From: an uncultured SAR86 cluster bacterium
GTDB taxonomy: Bacteria > Pseudomonadota > Gammaproteobacteria > Magnimaribacterales > D2472
Direction: 5' to 3'
Length of the DNA: 64,000 bases
Assembly (NCBI GenBank): GCA_902591665.1
Contig: CACJBO010000001.1
Coordinates: forward strand, 18,116-82,115
The position numbers were made by a program, and so were the translations under genes. Numbering within the stretch: position 1 is the first letter of the stretch; each line of letters begins with the position of its first letter. Positions 47,559 through 56,210 of this stretch are shown piece by piece. The notes below the pieces were generated by a model that did no database searches, was not told where the DNA came from, and worked only from the letters and a program-made list of their open reading frames with translations.

Positions 47559-48514
47559 AAAGCCTCTAACTCCTCATGCAGTTTTGGCATAACAGCAGAA
47601 CTTAAATGCTCTTTTAAGGACATAAATTCATCATTGGGTATTAAAGTAATTAAATTTTCAAGAATTCCAGGCAAATCCTTTAATCTAAAGGTTCTATTAT
47701 CTTGAATATATAAATTGCTAAGGGTACCTAAAATTCTCATATTGCGTTGAATACCGCCCCACCTTAACCATTCATTAACATCTTTAACAGAAACATCTAA
47801 CTGCAAACACTGAACGTAATGTTTGAGAGCGTTATCAATTAATTGATCAGAATAAGAAATATAGTGATCTACTATTATTCCAGCTAAATCTATACCAACA
47901 GGGCCAATGCATAAATCCTGAAAATCTATTACTGCAATTTCATTACTAGAATCTACCATTAGATTTCTTCTTTCAAAATCAAAATGGCAATTCATCCATG
48001 GTTGTTCGGATAACTCAGAAAAGGCTCTAGCTTGAAGGGTTTCTAGCTGCTTTAATTTTTTACAAGATAAAAATTTTTCTAAAAAAATAGATTGAATTGT
48101 TTCCATTTGCATCATCAAAGATTCTTCATCAAGTTTATCTATTTGAGGAATATGAGCTGTTTGAATTTTAGATAGAATCTCAACTGACTGCTTCATCAGT
48201 TCAGGGTTTTCATTGAGATCAATATCTATTAAACATTTATCTCCTAGATCTTGTTGAACAATTACTCCTACATCTTGGTTAACCAAAATAATTTCAGGAG
48301 AATTAATGCTTAAGTTTGTAAAAAAATTTGAAACATGAAGGAATTTAGTATGGTTACCTTTTTTAGGATCTAGATAGCACATTACCAAAGACTCTGCTTT
48401 GTCAAAATGCAATCTATAGTACTCTCTTCCACTTGCCTCAAGTTTTAAGACATCAACTTCAATGGCATTAAAGCCAGTTTTGTTTGCTAGTTCTAATGCC
48501 TCTTCTTTATTCAA
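47555..48514 (-). CDS. amgK: N-acetylmuramate/N-acetylglucosamine kinase AmgK
   Basis: This 319-aa aminoglycoside-phosphotransferase-like kinase phosphorylates MurNAc at the anomeric carbon for recycling through MurU. Motifs are ASGREYYRLHFD (nucleotide region), VVQQDLG-like VIVQQDLGDKC, the catalytic MNCHFDFERRNLMVD (HFD in place of HGD) and AVIDFQDLCIGPVGIDLAG. The C-terminal part is typical of AmgK. The pairing with murU and the location near lptD-surA match Pseudomonas. MupP, the phosphatase needed between MurNAc-6-P and MurNAc, is not adjacent. Confidence 0.9.
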   Translation of the reverse strand: MNKEEALELANKTGFNAIEVDVLKLEASGREYYRLHFDKAESLVMCYLDPKKGNHTKFLHVSNFFTNLSINSPEIILVNQDVGVIVQQDLGDKCLIDIDLNENPELMKQSVEILSKIQTAHIPQIDKLDEESLMMQMETIQSIFLEKFLSCKKLKQLETLQARAFSELSEQPWMNCHFDFERRNLMVDSSNEIAVIDFQDLCIGPVGIDLAGIIVDHYISYSDQLIDNALKHYVQCLQLDVSVKDVNEWLRWGGIQRNMRILGTLSNLYIQDNRTFRLKDLPGILENLITLIPNDEFMSLKEHLSSAVMPKLHEELEAL

Positions 48515-49372
48515 TTAACTGTTTTTAACTTCATCAGGTACAGGAGTATCATCAGGAACGAAAAAGTCAGGCATGAGCTCCCCATACGGAACATTAGCAT
48601 ATTTTGAAAAATCTGTTACTCCAGCTTTATGAAGAACTAAGTCATCAATACAAAAATTTCCAGTAAAAGTTTTAGAATCTTTAGTTAAAATTTCATAAGC
48701 AGCATCAGCCATAATATCTACATTTCTAGATAGTCTCATAATTTCATCACCGCCAAGATGATTTTGAACTGCAGCAGTTGCTATTGCTGTTCTAGGCCAA
48801 AGAGCATTGACAGCTATACCTCTATCAGCAAATTCTTCAGCCATACCTAGGACACACATGCTCATGGTGTATTTAGCCATTGAGTATGCAACAGTGCCAG
48901 CAAACCATTTTGGGTGCATATCTAAAGGCGGCGATAGGTTTAGAATATGAGGATTTGATGCCTTTTCTAAATGCGGTAAACAGTATTTACTTACCATATA
49001 GGTGCCTCTTCCATTAATCTGATGCATGAGATCATATCTTTTCATTTCAGTATCTTTGACATTTGTTAACTGAATTGCAGAAGCATTGTTAATACAAATA
49101 TCTATGCCACCAAAATGATCAACCGCTTTATTTATAGCATCTCGAACATTATCTTCGCTTCTAATATCACAAATAATAGGCAGAGCATCTCCACCCGCCT
49201 CAACAATTTCATCTGCAGCTGTGTAGATAGTCCCAGGTAATTTTGGATGCGGATCAGCAGTTTTTGCTGCTATCACAATTTTAGCGCCATCTTGAGCTGC
49301 CTTTTTTGCCATAGCCAAGCCAATACCTCTGCTGCCGCCAGATATAAATATAACTTTATCTTTTAAACTCAT
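48515..49372 (-). CDS. SDR-family oxidoreductase (HSDL2-like)
   Basis: This 285-aa short-chain dehydrogenase has the Rossmann loop ISGGSRGIGLAMAKKA, the NNASAIQL segment, the catalytic Tyr-Lys in TVAYSMAKYTMSM, and the HSDL2-like features AAKTADPHPKLPGTIYTAA and NLSPPLDMHPKWFAG. Members of this group are thought to act on fatty acyl or steroid-like substrates. It ends directly against amgK and follows a second SDR by 17 bases, so both may be cotranscribed. Its substrate is unknown. Confidence 0.85.
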   Translation of the reverse strand: MSLKDKVIFISGGSRGIGLAMAKKAAQDGAKIVIAAKTADPHPKLPGTIYTAADEIVEAGGDALPIICDIRSEDNVRDAINKAVDHFGGIDICINNASAIQLTNVKDTEMKRYDLMHQINGRGTYMVSKYCLPHLEKASNPHILNLSPPLDMHPKWFAGTVAYSMAKYTMSMCVLGMAEEFADRGIAVNALWPRTAIATAAVQNHLGGDEIMRLSRNVDIMADAAYEILTKDSKTFTGNFCIDDLVLHKAGVTDFSKYANVPYGELMPDFFVPDDTPVPDEVKNS

Positions 49373-49389
49373 AACTTCTTCCTTAATTA

Positions 49390-50130
49390 TTAAAACTTTT
49401 CCATATATGGCCTTAAATCTAATTCATGGGTCCATGCACTTCTGTGTTGAGTATGAACAAACCAATAAGCATCAGCAATAGCCTCTGGTTGAAGGATACC
49501 GTCTTTTTCCTTGAGAGCATATATATCAGGAAAAGTTTCTTTTATAAAAGCAGTATCTATAGCGCCATCAATTACGAAATGTGCGACATGAATCCCCTGA
49601 GGCCCTAATTCTCTTGCCATACTTTGAGCTAATGCTCTGAGAGCAAATTTAGCACTTGAAAAAGCAGAAAAACCAGAACTCCCTCTCATAGAAGCTGTGG
49701 CGCCAGTAAAAAATATACTCCCTTTATTTCTCTTTTTCATGTACTTTGCGGCCTCTCTGCCGGTAAGAAACCCTCCAAAAGCTGCCATCTCCCAAACTTT
49801 TCTAAAAACTCTTGAGGTCGTTTCTTCTATTGGAAAAAAAACATTTGCACCTGGGTTAAAAATTACCACATCAATAGGAGCAACTTCTTCTTCTACTTGC
49901 TTAAATAAATCTTGAATGGAGTCTTCTTCTCTTGCATCAACTCCAAAACATTTGATCCATCCATCTATTTCCTTAATGTCATTTTCAAGTTGTTTAAATT
50001 TATCTAAATTGCCTGGTCTTCTTACAGCGCAAACTTTGTAACCATTAAGGGCGAATTTCTTGCAAAGCGCTGATCCTGTTGCATCTCCGGCACCTATAAT
50101 AATTGCAGAATATTTTGAAAAATCTTTCAT
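49390..50130 (-). CDS. SDR-family protein with Phe at the catalytic Tyr position
   Basis: This 246-aa short-chain dehydrogenase-like protein has the cofactor loop IIGAGDATGSALCKKF with VRRPG after strand 2, suggesting NADP. The region that should carry YxxxK reads GFSAFSSAKFALRALAQSMA, so Lys is kept but Tyr is replaced by Phe. Catalysis by the usual SDR mechanism is therefore doubtful unless another residue helps. It heads the minus-strand run through amgK to the trp genes and is divergent from the HCCA-isomerase-like gene. Confidence 0.82.
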   Translation of the reverse strand: MKDFSKYSAIIIGAGDATGSALCKKFALNGYKVCAVRRPGNLDKFKQLENDIKEIDGWIKCFGVDAREEDSIQDLFKQVEEEVAPIDVVIFNPGANVFFPIEETTSRVFRKVWEMAAFGGFLTGREAAKYMKKRNKGSIFFTGATASMRGSSGFSAFSSAKFALRALAQSMARELGPQGIHVAHFVIDGAIDTAFIKETFPDIYALKEKDGILQPEAIADAYWFVHTQHRSAWTHELDLRPYMEKF

Positions 50131-50171
50131 AACATTGTTTAATTGTTCTTACTTTAAAAATTGTAACCTAA

Positions 50172-50777
50172 ATGATAGTTGACTTTATATATGATGTCGC
50201 CACACCTAATGGCTACCTTGCACATAAGGTTATACCTGAATTCGAAAAAAGAACAAATACATCATTTAATTATGTCCCTTGTCTTGCTGGTGGAATATTT
50301 AAGCTTACTAATAATACTCCACCCCTAATAGCAAACGCTGATGTGAAGAATAAATCTGATTATTTTTTTGTAGAAATGAATAGATGGATAAAAAAACATA
50401 AAATTGGCCGATTTAAAAATAATTCTAATTTTCCTCAAAACTCTTTACTTATTCAAAGGGGGGCAATTGCTGCTAAACAGCTTGATATCTTAAAAGAATA
50501 TGTTGAATGTACTATGTCTGGAATGTGGGAAAAAGATTTAAATATCCAAGAAAAGGATGTTCTTCAGCAAGCTCTAGAAAACGATGGAATCGATCATAAA
50601 AAAATTTTTGAGATTATTGAAACTCAGGAATGCAAAGATCAACTAATTGCTAATACCTCCTGGGCAGTAGAAAAAGGTGCCTTTGGTATTCCGACATTTT
50701 TAATTGATGATCAAATCTTTTTTGGAAAAGATCATATGTATCAACTTGAAGAATATATAAATTCAAAAAAAGAATAG
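50172..50777 (+). CDS. 2-hydroxychromene-2-carboxylate isomerase-like DsbA-fold protein
   Basis: This 201-aa protein has a thioredoxin-like start VDFIYDVATPNGYLAHKVIP, where the family Ser/Thr for glutathione activation lies in the ATPNGY region, an inserted helical domain, and the cis-Pro signature KGAFGIPTFLIDDQIFFGKD. These match HCCA isomerase and GST-kappa proteins. No CxxC is present, so it is not a thiol oxidase. It is a second member of the family alongside the tandem protein at 23830. It lies upstream of lptD by 49 bases. Confidence 0.83.
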   Translation: MIVDFIYDVATPNGYLAHKVIPEFEKRTNTSFNYVPCLAGGIFKLTNNTPPLIANADVKNKSDYFFVEMNRWIKKHKIGRFKNNSNFPQNSLLIQRGAIAAKQLDILKEYVECTMSGMWEKDLNIQEKDVLQQALENDGIDHKKIFEIIETQECKDQLIANTSWAVEKGAFGIPTFLIDDQIFFGKDHMYQLEEYINSKKE

Positions 50778-50826
50778 AACTTTTCTTAAAATACTCTTTC
50801 AAAGCTATGAGGTATAGAATATATAC

Positions 50827-53214
50827 ATGAAGAGATTACATCTCCTGCCTATTTGTATTGGTGCAATTTATTCAATCCATTCATATGGAGAGTTTCTAGT
50901 GGATGATGTTCTTGTTCAATCTAAAGAAAATACTCTTTCATGTATTTCGTACGTTCCAAACATTGGAAAAGTTAAAAAAAATGAAGATTTAGAAATAAAT
51001 TCTGATAAATTTCAAATTACTGATGACAAAAGATTGGTTTTGTATGGGAATGTTTCGCTAGATTTTCCTGAAGGGCTCTTAAAAGCACAAAATGCCGAAC
51101 TAGATAGGGAAAATGGAAAAGTAAAATTTTCAAATTCGGGAGAAATTTTCCTTACAAATTTTTATTTTAAATCTGAGGATGGATATCTAAATAAAGATAA
51201 TAGTTCAATTGCTCTAAGTAAAGGCATAGCATTTTCACAAGAAAGAAATCTAGTTTTTAATTTTGATAAGTTAGAGGGCAATCTTGATGACACAATAAAT
51301 TTACTTGGAGCTTCTATGTCATCTTGTTCAAATCCAGATAAGGGCTGGTTGCTTCTAGCTGATAAAATAGTTTTAGATTCACAGGCAAATAGAGGTTTGG
51401 CAAAAAATATTAAAATCCAAGCAGCTGGTTCAACAATTTTTGCATTCCCCTATATTCCATTTGCTACCTCAGATAAGAGAATGAGTGGTTTTTTGGAGCC
51501 ATCAATATCTTATTCATCAGATGGCATTGATTTAATGATTCCATATTACAAAGTTATTAATAGTAGGTCAGATATTACATTTGCTCCGAGACATATAGCC
51601 AAAAGAGGCTCGGGTCTTGAAATTAATTACAGGGCACTTCATGGAGAAAAAAACAACTTTAGAAATCTAGATATCATATATTTTAATAAAGATGATGAGT
51701 TTGAAAAAGAAACATTGAATTCTGATTCTTCCAGGTGGATATATAAATTTAATGATGTACTAAATTTAAGTCATTCAACTATAAATGTTGATTGGTCAAA
51801 ATCTTCAGATGGTTTGGTGATGAGAGATATACCTGGGGATATAACATCAATAGGCTACAGAAGGATCCAAAATTTGAATCAAAATGTCTCTATTCACACA
51901 AGATTTAAAAATACAAAGCTAACTATAGAGCATCAAGCCTACCAGTCACTTAATCCCATTCTTACAAATGGATATAAAAAATCTCCTGCCCTAACTCTTG
52001 AATACAGAAAAAATATTAATGGATTTATCTTTTCTGAAAATTTGGACATATCAACGTTTAAAGCTAATACCATTCATGGGTATTTTGGCTATCAAACAAT
52101 GGATAATAATTACTTAAGGTTAATTAAAAATCCTGATGAGGGTCAGAGAATATATTCAGATCTTAGTGTTTCTAAGATTTTTAATGTAAATGGTTTTAAT
52201 GTCTTATCAAGAGTTGGCATAAAAAGTATTGACTACAACCTTACTGATTCATCAAAAAATACTCAAAGCATCAATGTGCCAAATGCGCTTATAGATATTA
52301 GCTCTATGTATGTAAATAAAAATGGTTCTTCTATCAATATTTTAAAGCCAAGATTTATTTATGGTTATACAGCCTATAGAAATCAAGAGAACAACCCTAT
52401 CTTTGATAGCAATGAGATATCTCCAAATAATGAGTTATTTATTAATGATAGGTTTTCAGGGATGGATAGAATCGGCGATCAAAGCTTCTACACACTGAGT
52501 ATTGATTACACCCATATGAAAATGGGAATGAAGAAAGCATCTTTAAGTATTTCAAAGAAATATTATCTCAAAGACAGAAAGGTGTGGATGAACCCATCAA
52601 TGAACTCAATGAACCAAATGGGTTCTATGAATTCAATGAATCAAATGAATTCAATGAGTTCTATGATGAGAATGAATTTGGATGAGGGACCTGCGGTAAT
52701 TATGGCATCATGGATGCCCAGTATGAATACAATGATTATGGGTTATGGTGGCTACCTCAAAGATCAAAAGAAAATGCCTCTAGGCGGAATCACTCTTAAA
52801 CATAAACTTAAATCTGGCAATATAGGTTATGCTCATAGATTCAGAAGAATGGCGGGTGATTTTAACATTGAGATGGATTATTCAGAATTCTTTGCAGATA
52901 TTGATTTAAATCCAAATTTCAAATTTATTGCAAAATTAAAAAGAGATAACAACACAAGTCAAAACATAGAAAGTCTTATAGGCATAGAGTATGAAAATTG
53001 TTGCTTGGCATTGAGAATTACAGGATCTGATAGAAATTTTTCAAGATTCCTTGTAAAAGAAGAAATTTTGTACCCCACTCTAGCCGATGCATGGGATAAT
53101 GTTATAGATATTGAAAGCAAAAGCAGAATTAATTTTGAGTTTGAGTTAAAAGGTTTGAATTCTTCTTTTGATAAAATGAATAAGTTATTTAAAAATTCTC
53201 TATTTAATTATTAA
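50827..53214 (+). CDS. lptD: LPS-assembly protein LptD
   Basis: LptD, with LptE, inserts lipopolysaccharide into the outer leaflet of the outer membrane. The 795-aa protein has a signal peptide, a periplasmic beta-jellyroll (LptA-like, residues about 45-190: LVLYGNVSLDFPEGLLKAQN), and a large beta-barrel. Four cysteines match the E. coli disulfide network: Cys39, Cys167, Cys725 and Cys726 (E. coli Cys31, 173, 724, 725). Residues 588-616 form a Met-rich repeat not expected in the family. It is followed by surA after 10 bases, the canonical lptD-surA-pdxA-rsmA-apaH order. Confidence 0.96.
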   Translation: MKRLHLLPICIGAIYSIHSYGEFLVDDVLVQSKENTLSCISYVPNIGKVKKNEDLEINSDKFQITDDKRLVLYGNVSLDFPEGLLKAQNAELDRENGKVKFSNSGEIFLTNFYFKSEDGYLNKDNSSIALSKGIAFSQERNLVFNFDKLEGNLDDTINLLGASMSSCSNPDKGWLLLADKIVLDSQANRGLAKNIKIQAAGSTIFAFPYIPFATSDKRMSGFLEPSISYSSDGIDLMIPYYKVINSRSDITFAPRHIAKRGSGLEINYRALHGEKNNFRNLDIIYFNKDDEFEKETLNSDSSRWIYKFNDVLNLSHSTINVDWSKSSDGLVMRDIPGDITSIGYRRIQNLNQNVSIHTRFKNTKLTIEHQAYQSLNPILTNGYKKSPALTLEYRKNINGFIFSENLDISTFKANTIHGYFGYQTMDNNYLRLIKNPDEGQRIYSDLSVSKIFNVNGFNVLSRVGIKSIDYNLTDSSKNTQSINVPNALIDISSMYVNKNGSSINILKPRFIYGYTAYRNQENNPIFDSNEISPNNELFINDRFSGMDRIGDQSFYTLSIDYTHMKMGMKKASLSISKKYYLKDRKVWMNPSMNSMNQMGSMNSMNQMNSMSSMMRMNLDEGPAVIMASWMPSMNTMIMGYGGYLKDQKKMPLGGITLKHKLKSGNIGYAHRFRRMAGDFNIEMDYSEFFADIDLNPNFKFIAKLKRDNNTSQNIESLIGIEYENCCLALRITGSDRNFSRFLVKEEILYPTLADAWDNVIDIESKSRINFEFELKGLNSSFDKMNKLFKNSLFNY
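52600..52665 (+). repeat. Met-x-x period-3 repeat within lptD
   Basis: Eight methionines (592, 595, 598, 601, 604, 607, 610, 613) are spaced by exactly three residues, with Asn, Ser, Gln and Gly between them. The DNA shows tandem copies of AATGAATCAAATGAATTCAA-like units, so it probably grew by slippage. A second Met-rich stretch (MASWMPSMNTMIMGYGG) follows about residue 629. This part is likely a loop of the barrel. Confidence 0.9.
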
Positions 53215-53224
53215 TGCAATAAAT

Positions 53225-54466
53225 ATGAAACAGTTTACCCTTATCGCTTCACTTTTTTTATCGTCTGGCCTTTTCGCTGCAATTGAGATTTTGGATAGAG
53301 TAGCAGTAATAGTGGATGATGGAGTCATCATGGAATCCCAGATTAATTCTGGTTTAGAAAACATGATTCTAAGATACGACGAACAGAATATTCCAAAACC
53401 GCCAATGGACAACCTTAAGGAACAAGTTATTGAGTCGCTTATAATTGAGGAACTTCAATTGCAGCTTGCTAATAGAGCTGGTGTAAGAATAAGCGATACT
53501 GAGCTAAATGACTCAATAATCAGGATAGCTGCTAATAATCAAATGGAGCTGCAACAGTTCATAGATTATGTTGAACAAGGTGGTGAGTCCTATGAAGACT
53601 TGCGAGAAAATGTAAAAAAACAAATGATTATCCAAAGAATTCAAAGAGGCAGAGTGGGTTCCGAGATAAGTATAACTGAGAAAGAATTCCAAGCTTTTTT
53701 AGCAACTGATGAATCTTTAGCGTCTCTTGAACCAGAGCTTCTAGTTCAGCAAATATTGGTCAAGACTCTGGATCAAGCAATAAATGCAATTGAAAGAATT
53801 AATAGTGGAGAGGATTTTTCAAACATAGCCAAAGAAGTATCTATCAGCAGTAATGCAGATAATGGAGGATTGATGCCATGGAGGCGAGCAATAGAAATGC
53901 CTGAATTATTTTCTAATGCTGTAAGTAAAAAAGAAATAGGTTTTATTTCTGAGCCTTTGGAAAGCGGAGCTGGATACCATGTTTTAATGTTAGTTGATAA
54001 AAAAGGTCCCTTTGTCCAGTATGAAGATCAGTGGTCGTCAAGGCACATCTTGCTTATACCCTCAACGATAAGAGATGAGGAAGCTACTGAAATAGAAATT
54101 AATGAAATCAGGTCAAGAATTCTTGATGGGGAAGACTTTTCAGACTTAGCTAAAGAATATTCTGAAGATCCTGGCTCAGCAAGCCTTGGTGGTGAATTGG
54201 GCTGGCTTGGTAAAGGTGTATTAGCGGCAGAATTTGAAAAAGTTATGATTGATATAGATGCTGGAGAAGTATCACCTGTATTTCAAACTCAATTTGGTTT
54301 TCATTTCCTAGAGGTTTTGGATTCAAGAAGTTATGACATGACAAGAGACCTTATTGAAGATAGAGCTTATCAAATCCTATACGGAAGAAAATATGATGAA
54401 GAGCTTGAAAATACATTACGCTCTATGAGAGCTGAGGCTTTTGTTGAAATAAAAGATCTAGATTGA
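53225..54466 (+). CDS. surA: Periplasmic chaperone / peptidyl-prolyl isomerase SurA
   Basis: SurA escorts unfolded outer-membrane proteins to the BAM complex. The 413-aa protein has a signal peptide (FTLIASLFLSSGLFA), the N-terminal chaperone domain (IEILDRVAVIVDDGVIMESQ), and two parvulin domains at about 170-265 and 275-375. The second carries the GGELGWLGKGVLAAEFEKVM and FGFHFLEVLD signatures of an active rotamase. A C-terminal helix completes the fold. It lies 10 bases after lptD, one of its clients, and overlaps pdxA by 4 bases. Confidence 0.97.
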   Translation: MKQFTLIASLFLSSGLFAAIEILDRVAVIVDDGVIMESQINSGLENMILRYDEQNIPKPPMDNLKEQVIESLIIEELQLQLANRAGVRISDTELNDSIIRIAANNQMELQQFIDYVEQGGESYEDLRENVKKQMIIQRIQRGRVGSEISITEKEFQAFLATDESLASLEPELLVQQILVKTLDQAINAIERINSGEDFSNIAKEVSISSNADNGGLMPWRRAIEMPELFSNAVSKKEIGFISEPLESGAGYHVLMLVDKKGPFVQYEDQWSSRHILLIPSTIRDEEATEIEINEIRSRILDGEDFSDLAKEYSEDPGSASLGGELGWLGKGVLAAEFEKVMIDIDAGEVSPVFQTQFGFHFLEVLDSRSYDMTRDLIEDRAYQILYGRKYDEELENTLRSMRAEAFVEIKDLD

Positions 54467-55443
54467 AAAAAATTATTTACTCTCCTGGCGAGCCTTCAGG
54501 CATAGGGCCAGACCTAATAATACAACTTTGCACCTCCAAATTTTGGGTAGATATTAAACTTCCTATTGTTTGTCTTGCAGATCCGAAATTATTAATAGAT
54601 AGAGCTAGTAAATTAGGTAAAAAGATAAAGCTTTTGCAAATAAATGATCTAGACAAAATACAAAAAAACAAAAAAAATCATATTCAAGTGCTTTGTGTAA
54701 CTAAATGTAATAACTTAAAACCTGGCAAACTCTATAAATCAAATGCAAGTTATGTATTAAAAAACCTAGATTTTGCTATTGAAAATGCGCTCAATGATAA
54801 AAATACTGCTCTTGTAACTGGTCCAATAAGTAAAGAGAATATTATTTCAATAAACAAAAAATTTCAGGGTCATACAGAATACATACAAAAAAAGACTGCA
54901 AGCGATAATGTATTAATGTTACTAGGCTCAGATAAACTTAAAGTGGCATTAGCAACAACCCATCTTCCGCTAAAAAATGTTGCAAAAGCAATAACTAAAA
55001 AATTAATTACCTCAAAAGCTAGAATTCTAAATGATGAACTAAAAAATAAATTTAAAATTAAAAATCCAAAAATTACTCTGCTTGGACTAAATCCACATGC
55101 TGGAGAAGGAGGAAAAATTGGTTCAGAAGAAAAAGATATTTTAATACCTGCTGTAAAAGAATTAAGACGAAAAAAAATTAATATATCCTATCCAAAATCT
55201 GCAGATACAGCATTTACAAAAAAACTATTAAATGAAACAGATGCTTACCTTGGTATGTACCATGATCAAGTTTTACCAGTCATCAAAGCTTTGAGCTTTG
55301 GTTCAACAACTAACATTACCTTAGGAGTTCCAATTATTAGAACATCAGTTGACCATGGGGTAGCATTAGATATTGCAGGAACTGCAAAATCCGATACATC
55401 ATCTCTAAAAGAGGCAATTAAAATTGCTAAAAAAATAATTTAA
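54463..55443 (+). CDS. pdxA: 4-hydroxythreonine-4-phosphate dehydrogenase PdxA
   Basis: PdxA oxidises 4-phosphohydroxy-L-threonine in PLP (vitamin B6) synthesis. The 326-aa protein has the PGEPSGIGPDLIIQL start, TGPISKENI, GHTEYIQKKT, ALATTHLPLKNV, LGLNPHAGEGGKIGSEE, YHDQVLPVIKAL and VDHGVALDIAGT, containing the metal-binding His residues. The start is TTG at 54463, overlapping the surA stop as TTGA, because no ATG is available before the conserved SPGEPSG. It overlaps rsmA by one base. Confidence 0.96.
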   Translation: MKKIIYSPGEPSGIGPDLIIQLCTSKFWVDIKLPIVCLADPKLLIDRASKLGKKIKLLQINDLDKIQKNKKNHIQVLCVTKCNNLKPGKLYKSNASYVLKNLDFAIENALNDKNTALVTGPISKENIISINKKFQGHTEYIQKKTASDNVLMLLGSDKLKVALATTHLPLKNVAKAITKKLITSKARILNDELKNKFKIKNPKITLLGLNPHAGEGGKIGSEEKDILIPAVKELRRKKINISYPKSADTAFTKKLLNETDAYLGMYHDQVLPVIKALSFGSTTNITLGVPIIRTSVDHGVALDIAGTAKSDTSSLKEAIKIAKKII

Positions 55444-56210
55444 TGATTTCGAGAGATATTAGAAGAAAATTTGGTCAAAATTACCTATCTGATCCAGCAA
55501 TTATATTTGAAATGGGGCAGGCAATCTCACCACAGACTAACTCAAATTTTTTTGAAATAGGCCCTGGAATGGGAGCTCTAACAAACGTTTTAAACCAAGA
55601 TGGTATTTCTATTAAGGCAATTGATATTGATAAAAATAATATCGACTATCTTTCAAAACAATTTACAGGCCCTGCAAAATTTGAATTTTTTCAAGGAGAT
55701 ATCTTAACCACGTCATTAAACTTTTTAGAAGATGAAAATTACAGAATTGTTGGCAACCTTCCCTATAATATTTCAACACAAATAATTTTAAAGTTTATCG
55801 ACTGGCATAACGTGATTCAAGATATGCATTTTCTTGTTCAAAAAGAAGTGGCAGAAAAAATTAATGGAACTTTAGGTACAAAAAATTGGGGCAAGCTTTC
55901 GATCAAACTATCTGCATTTTTTAATATCCAAATTTTATTTGATGTTCCACCTGAGTCTTTTGATATTAAGCCCAAGGTAAACTCAAGCTTTATAAGGCTT
56001 ACACCTAAGAAAAATGTTATAGATGTGTCGACAAAAAATAATTTATTTAAAATAATAGATATGTCATTTTCTTCAAGAAGAAAAAATATTAAAAATAATT
56101 TAAAAAAAGCTAATATTGACTGGGATACATTAGAAATTAATCAAAATCTTAGGCCTGAAGAGGTGTCATTAGAAAATTACTTAAAAATTGCAAAGCAGTA
56201 TCAAGAATAA
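55443..56210 (+). CDS. rsmA: 16S rRNA dimethyladenosine transferase RsmA (KsgA)
   Basis: RsmA dimethylates A1518 and A1519 in 16S rRNA using SAM. The 255-aa protein has RRKFGQNYLSDPAII, motif I FEIGPGMGALTNVL, and the catalytic motif IV NLPYNISTQI (NLPY), then FLVQKEVAEKI. The C-terminal helical domain contains SFSSRRKNIKNNLKKA. The start overlaps the pdxA stop by one base. apaH follows without any gap. Confidence 0.97.
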   Translation: MISRDIRRKFGQNYLSDPAIIFEMGQAISPQTNSNFFEIGPGMGALTNVLNQDGISIKAIDIDKNNIDYLSKQFTGPAKFEFFQGDILTTSLNFLEDENYRIVGNLPYNISTQIILKFIDWHNVIQDMHFLVQKEVAEKINGTLGTKNWGKLSIKLSAFFNIQILFDVPPESFDIKPKVNSSFIRLTPKKNVIDVSTKNNLFKIIDMSFSSRRKNIKNNLKKANIDWDTLEINQNLRPEEVSLENYLKIAKQYQE

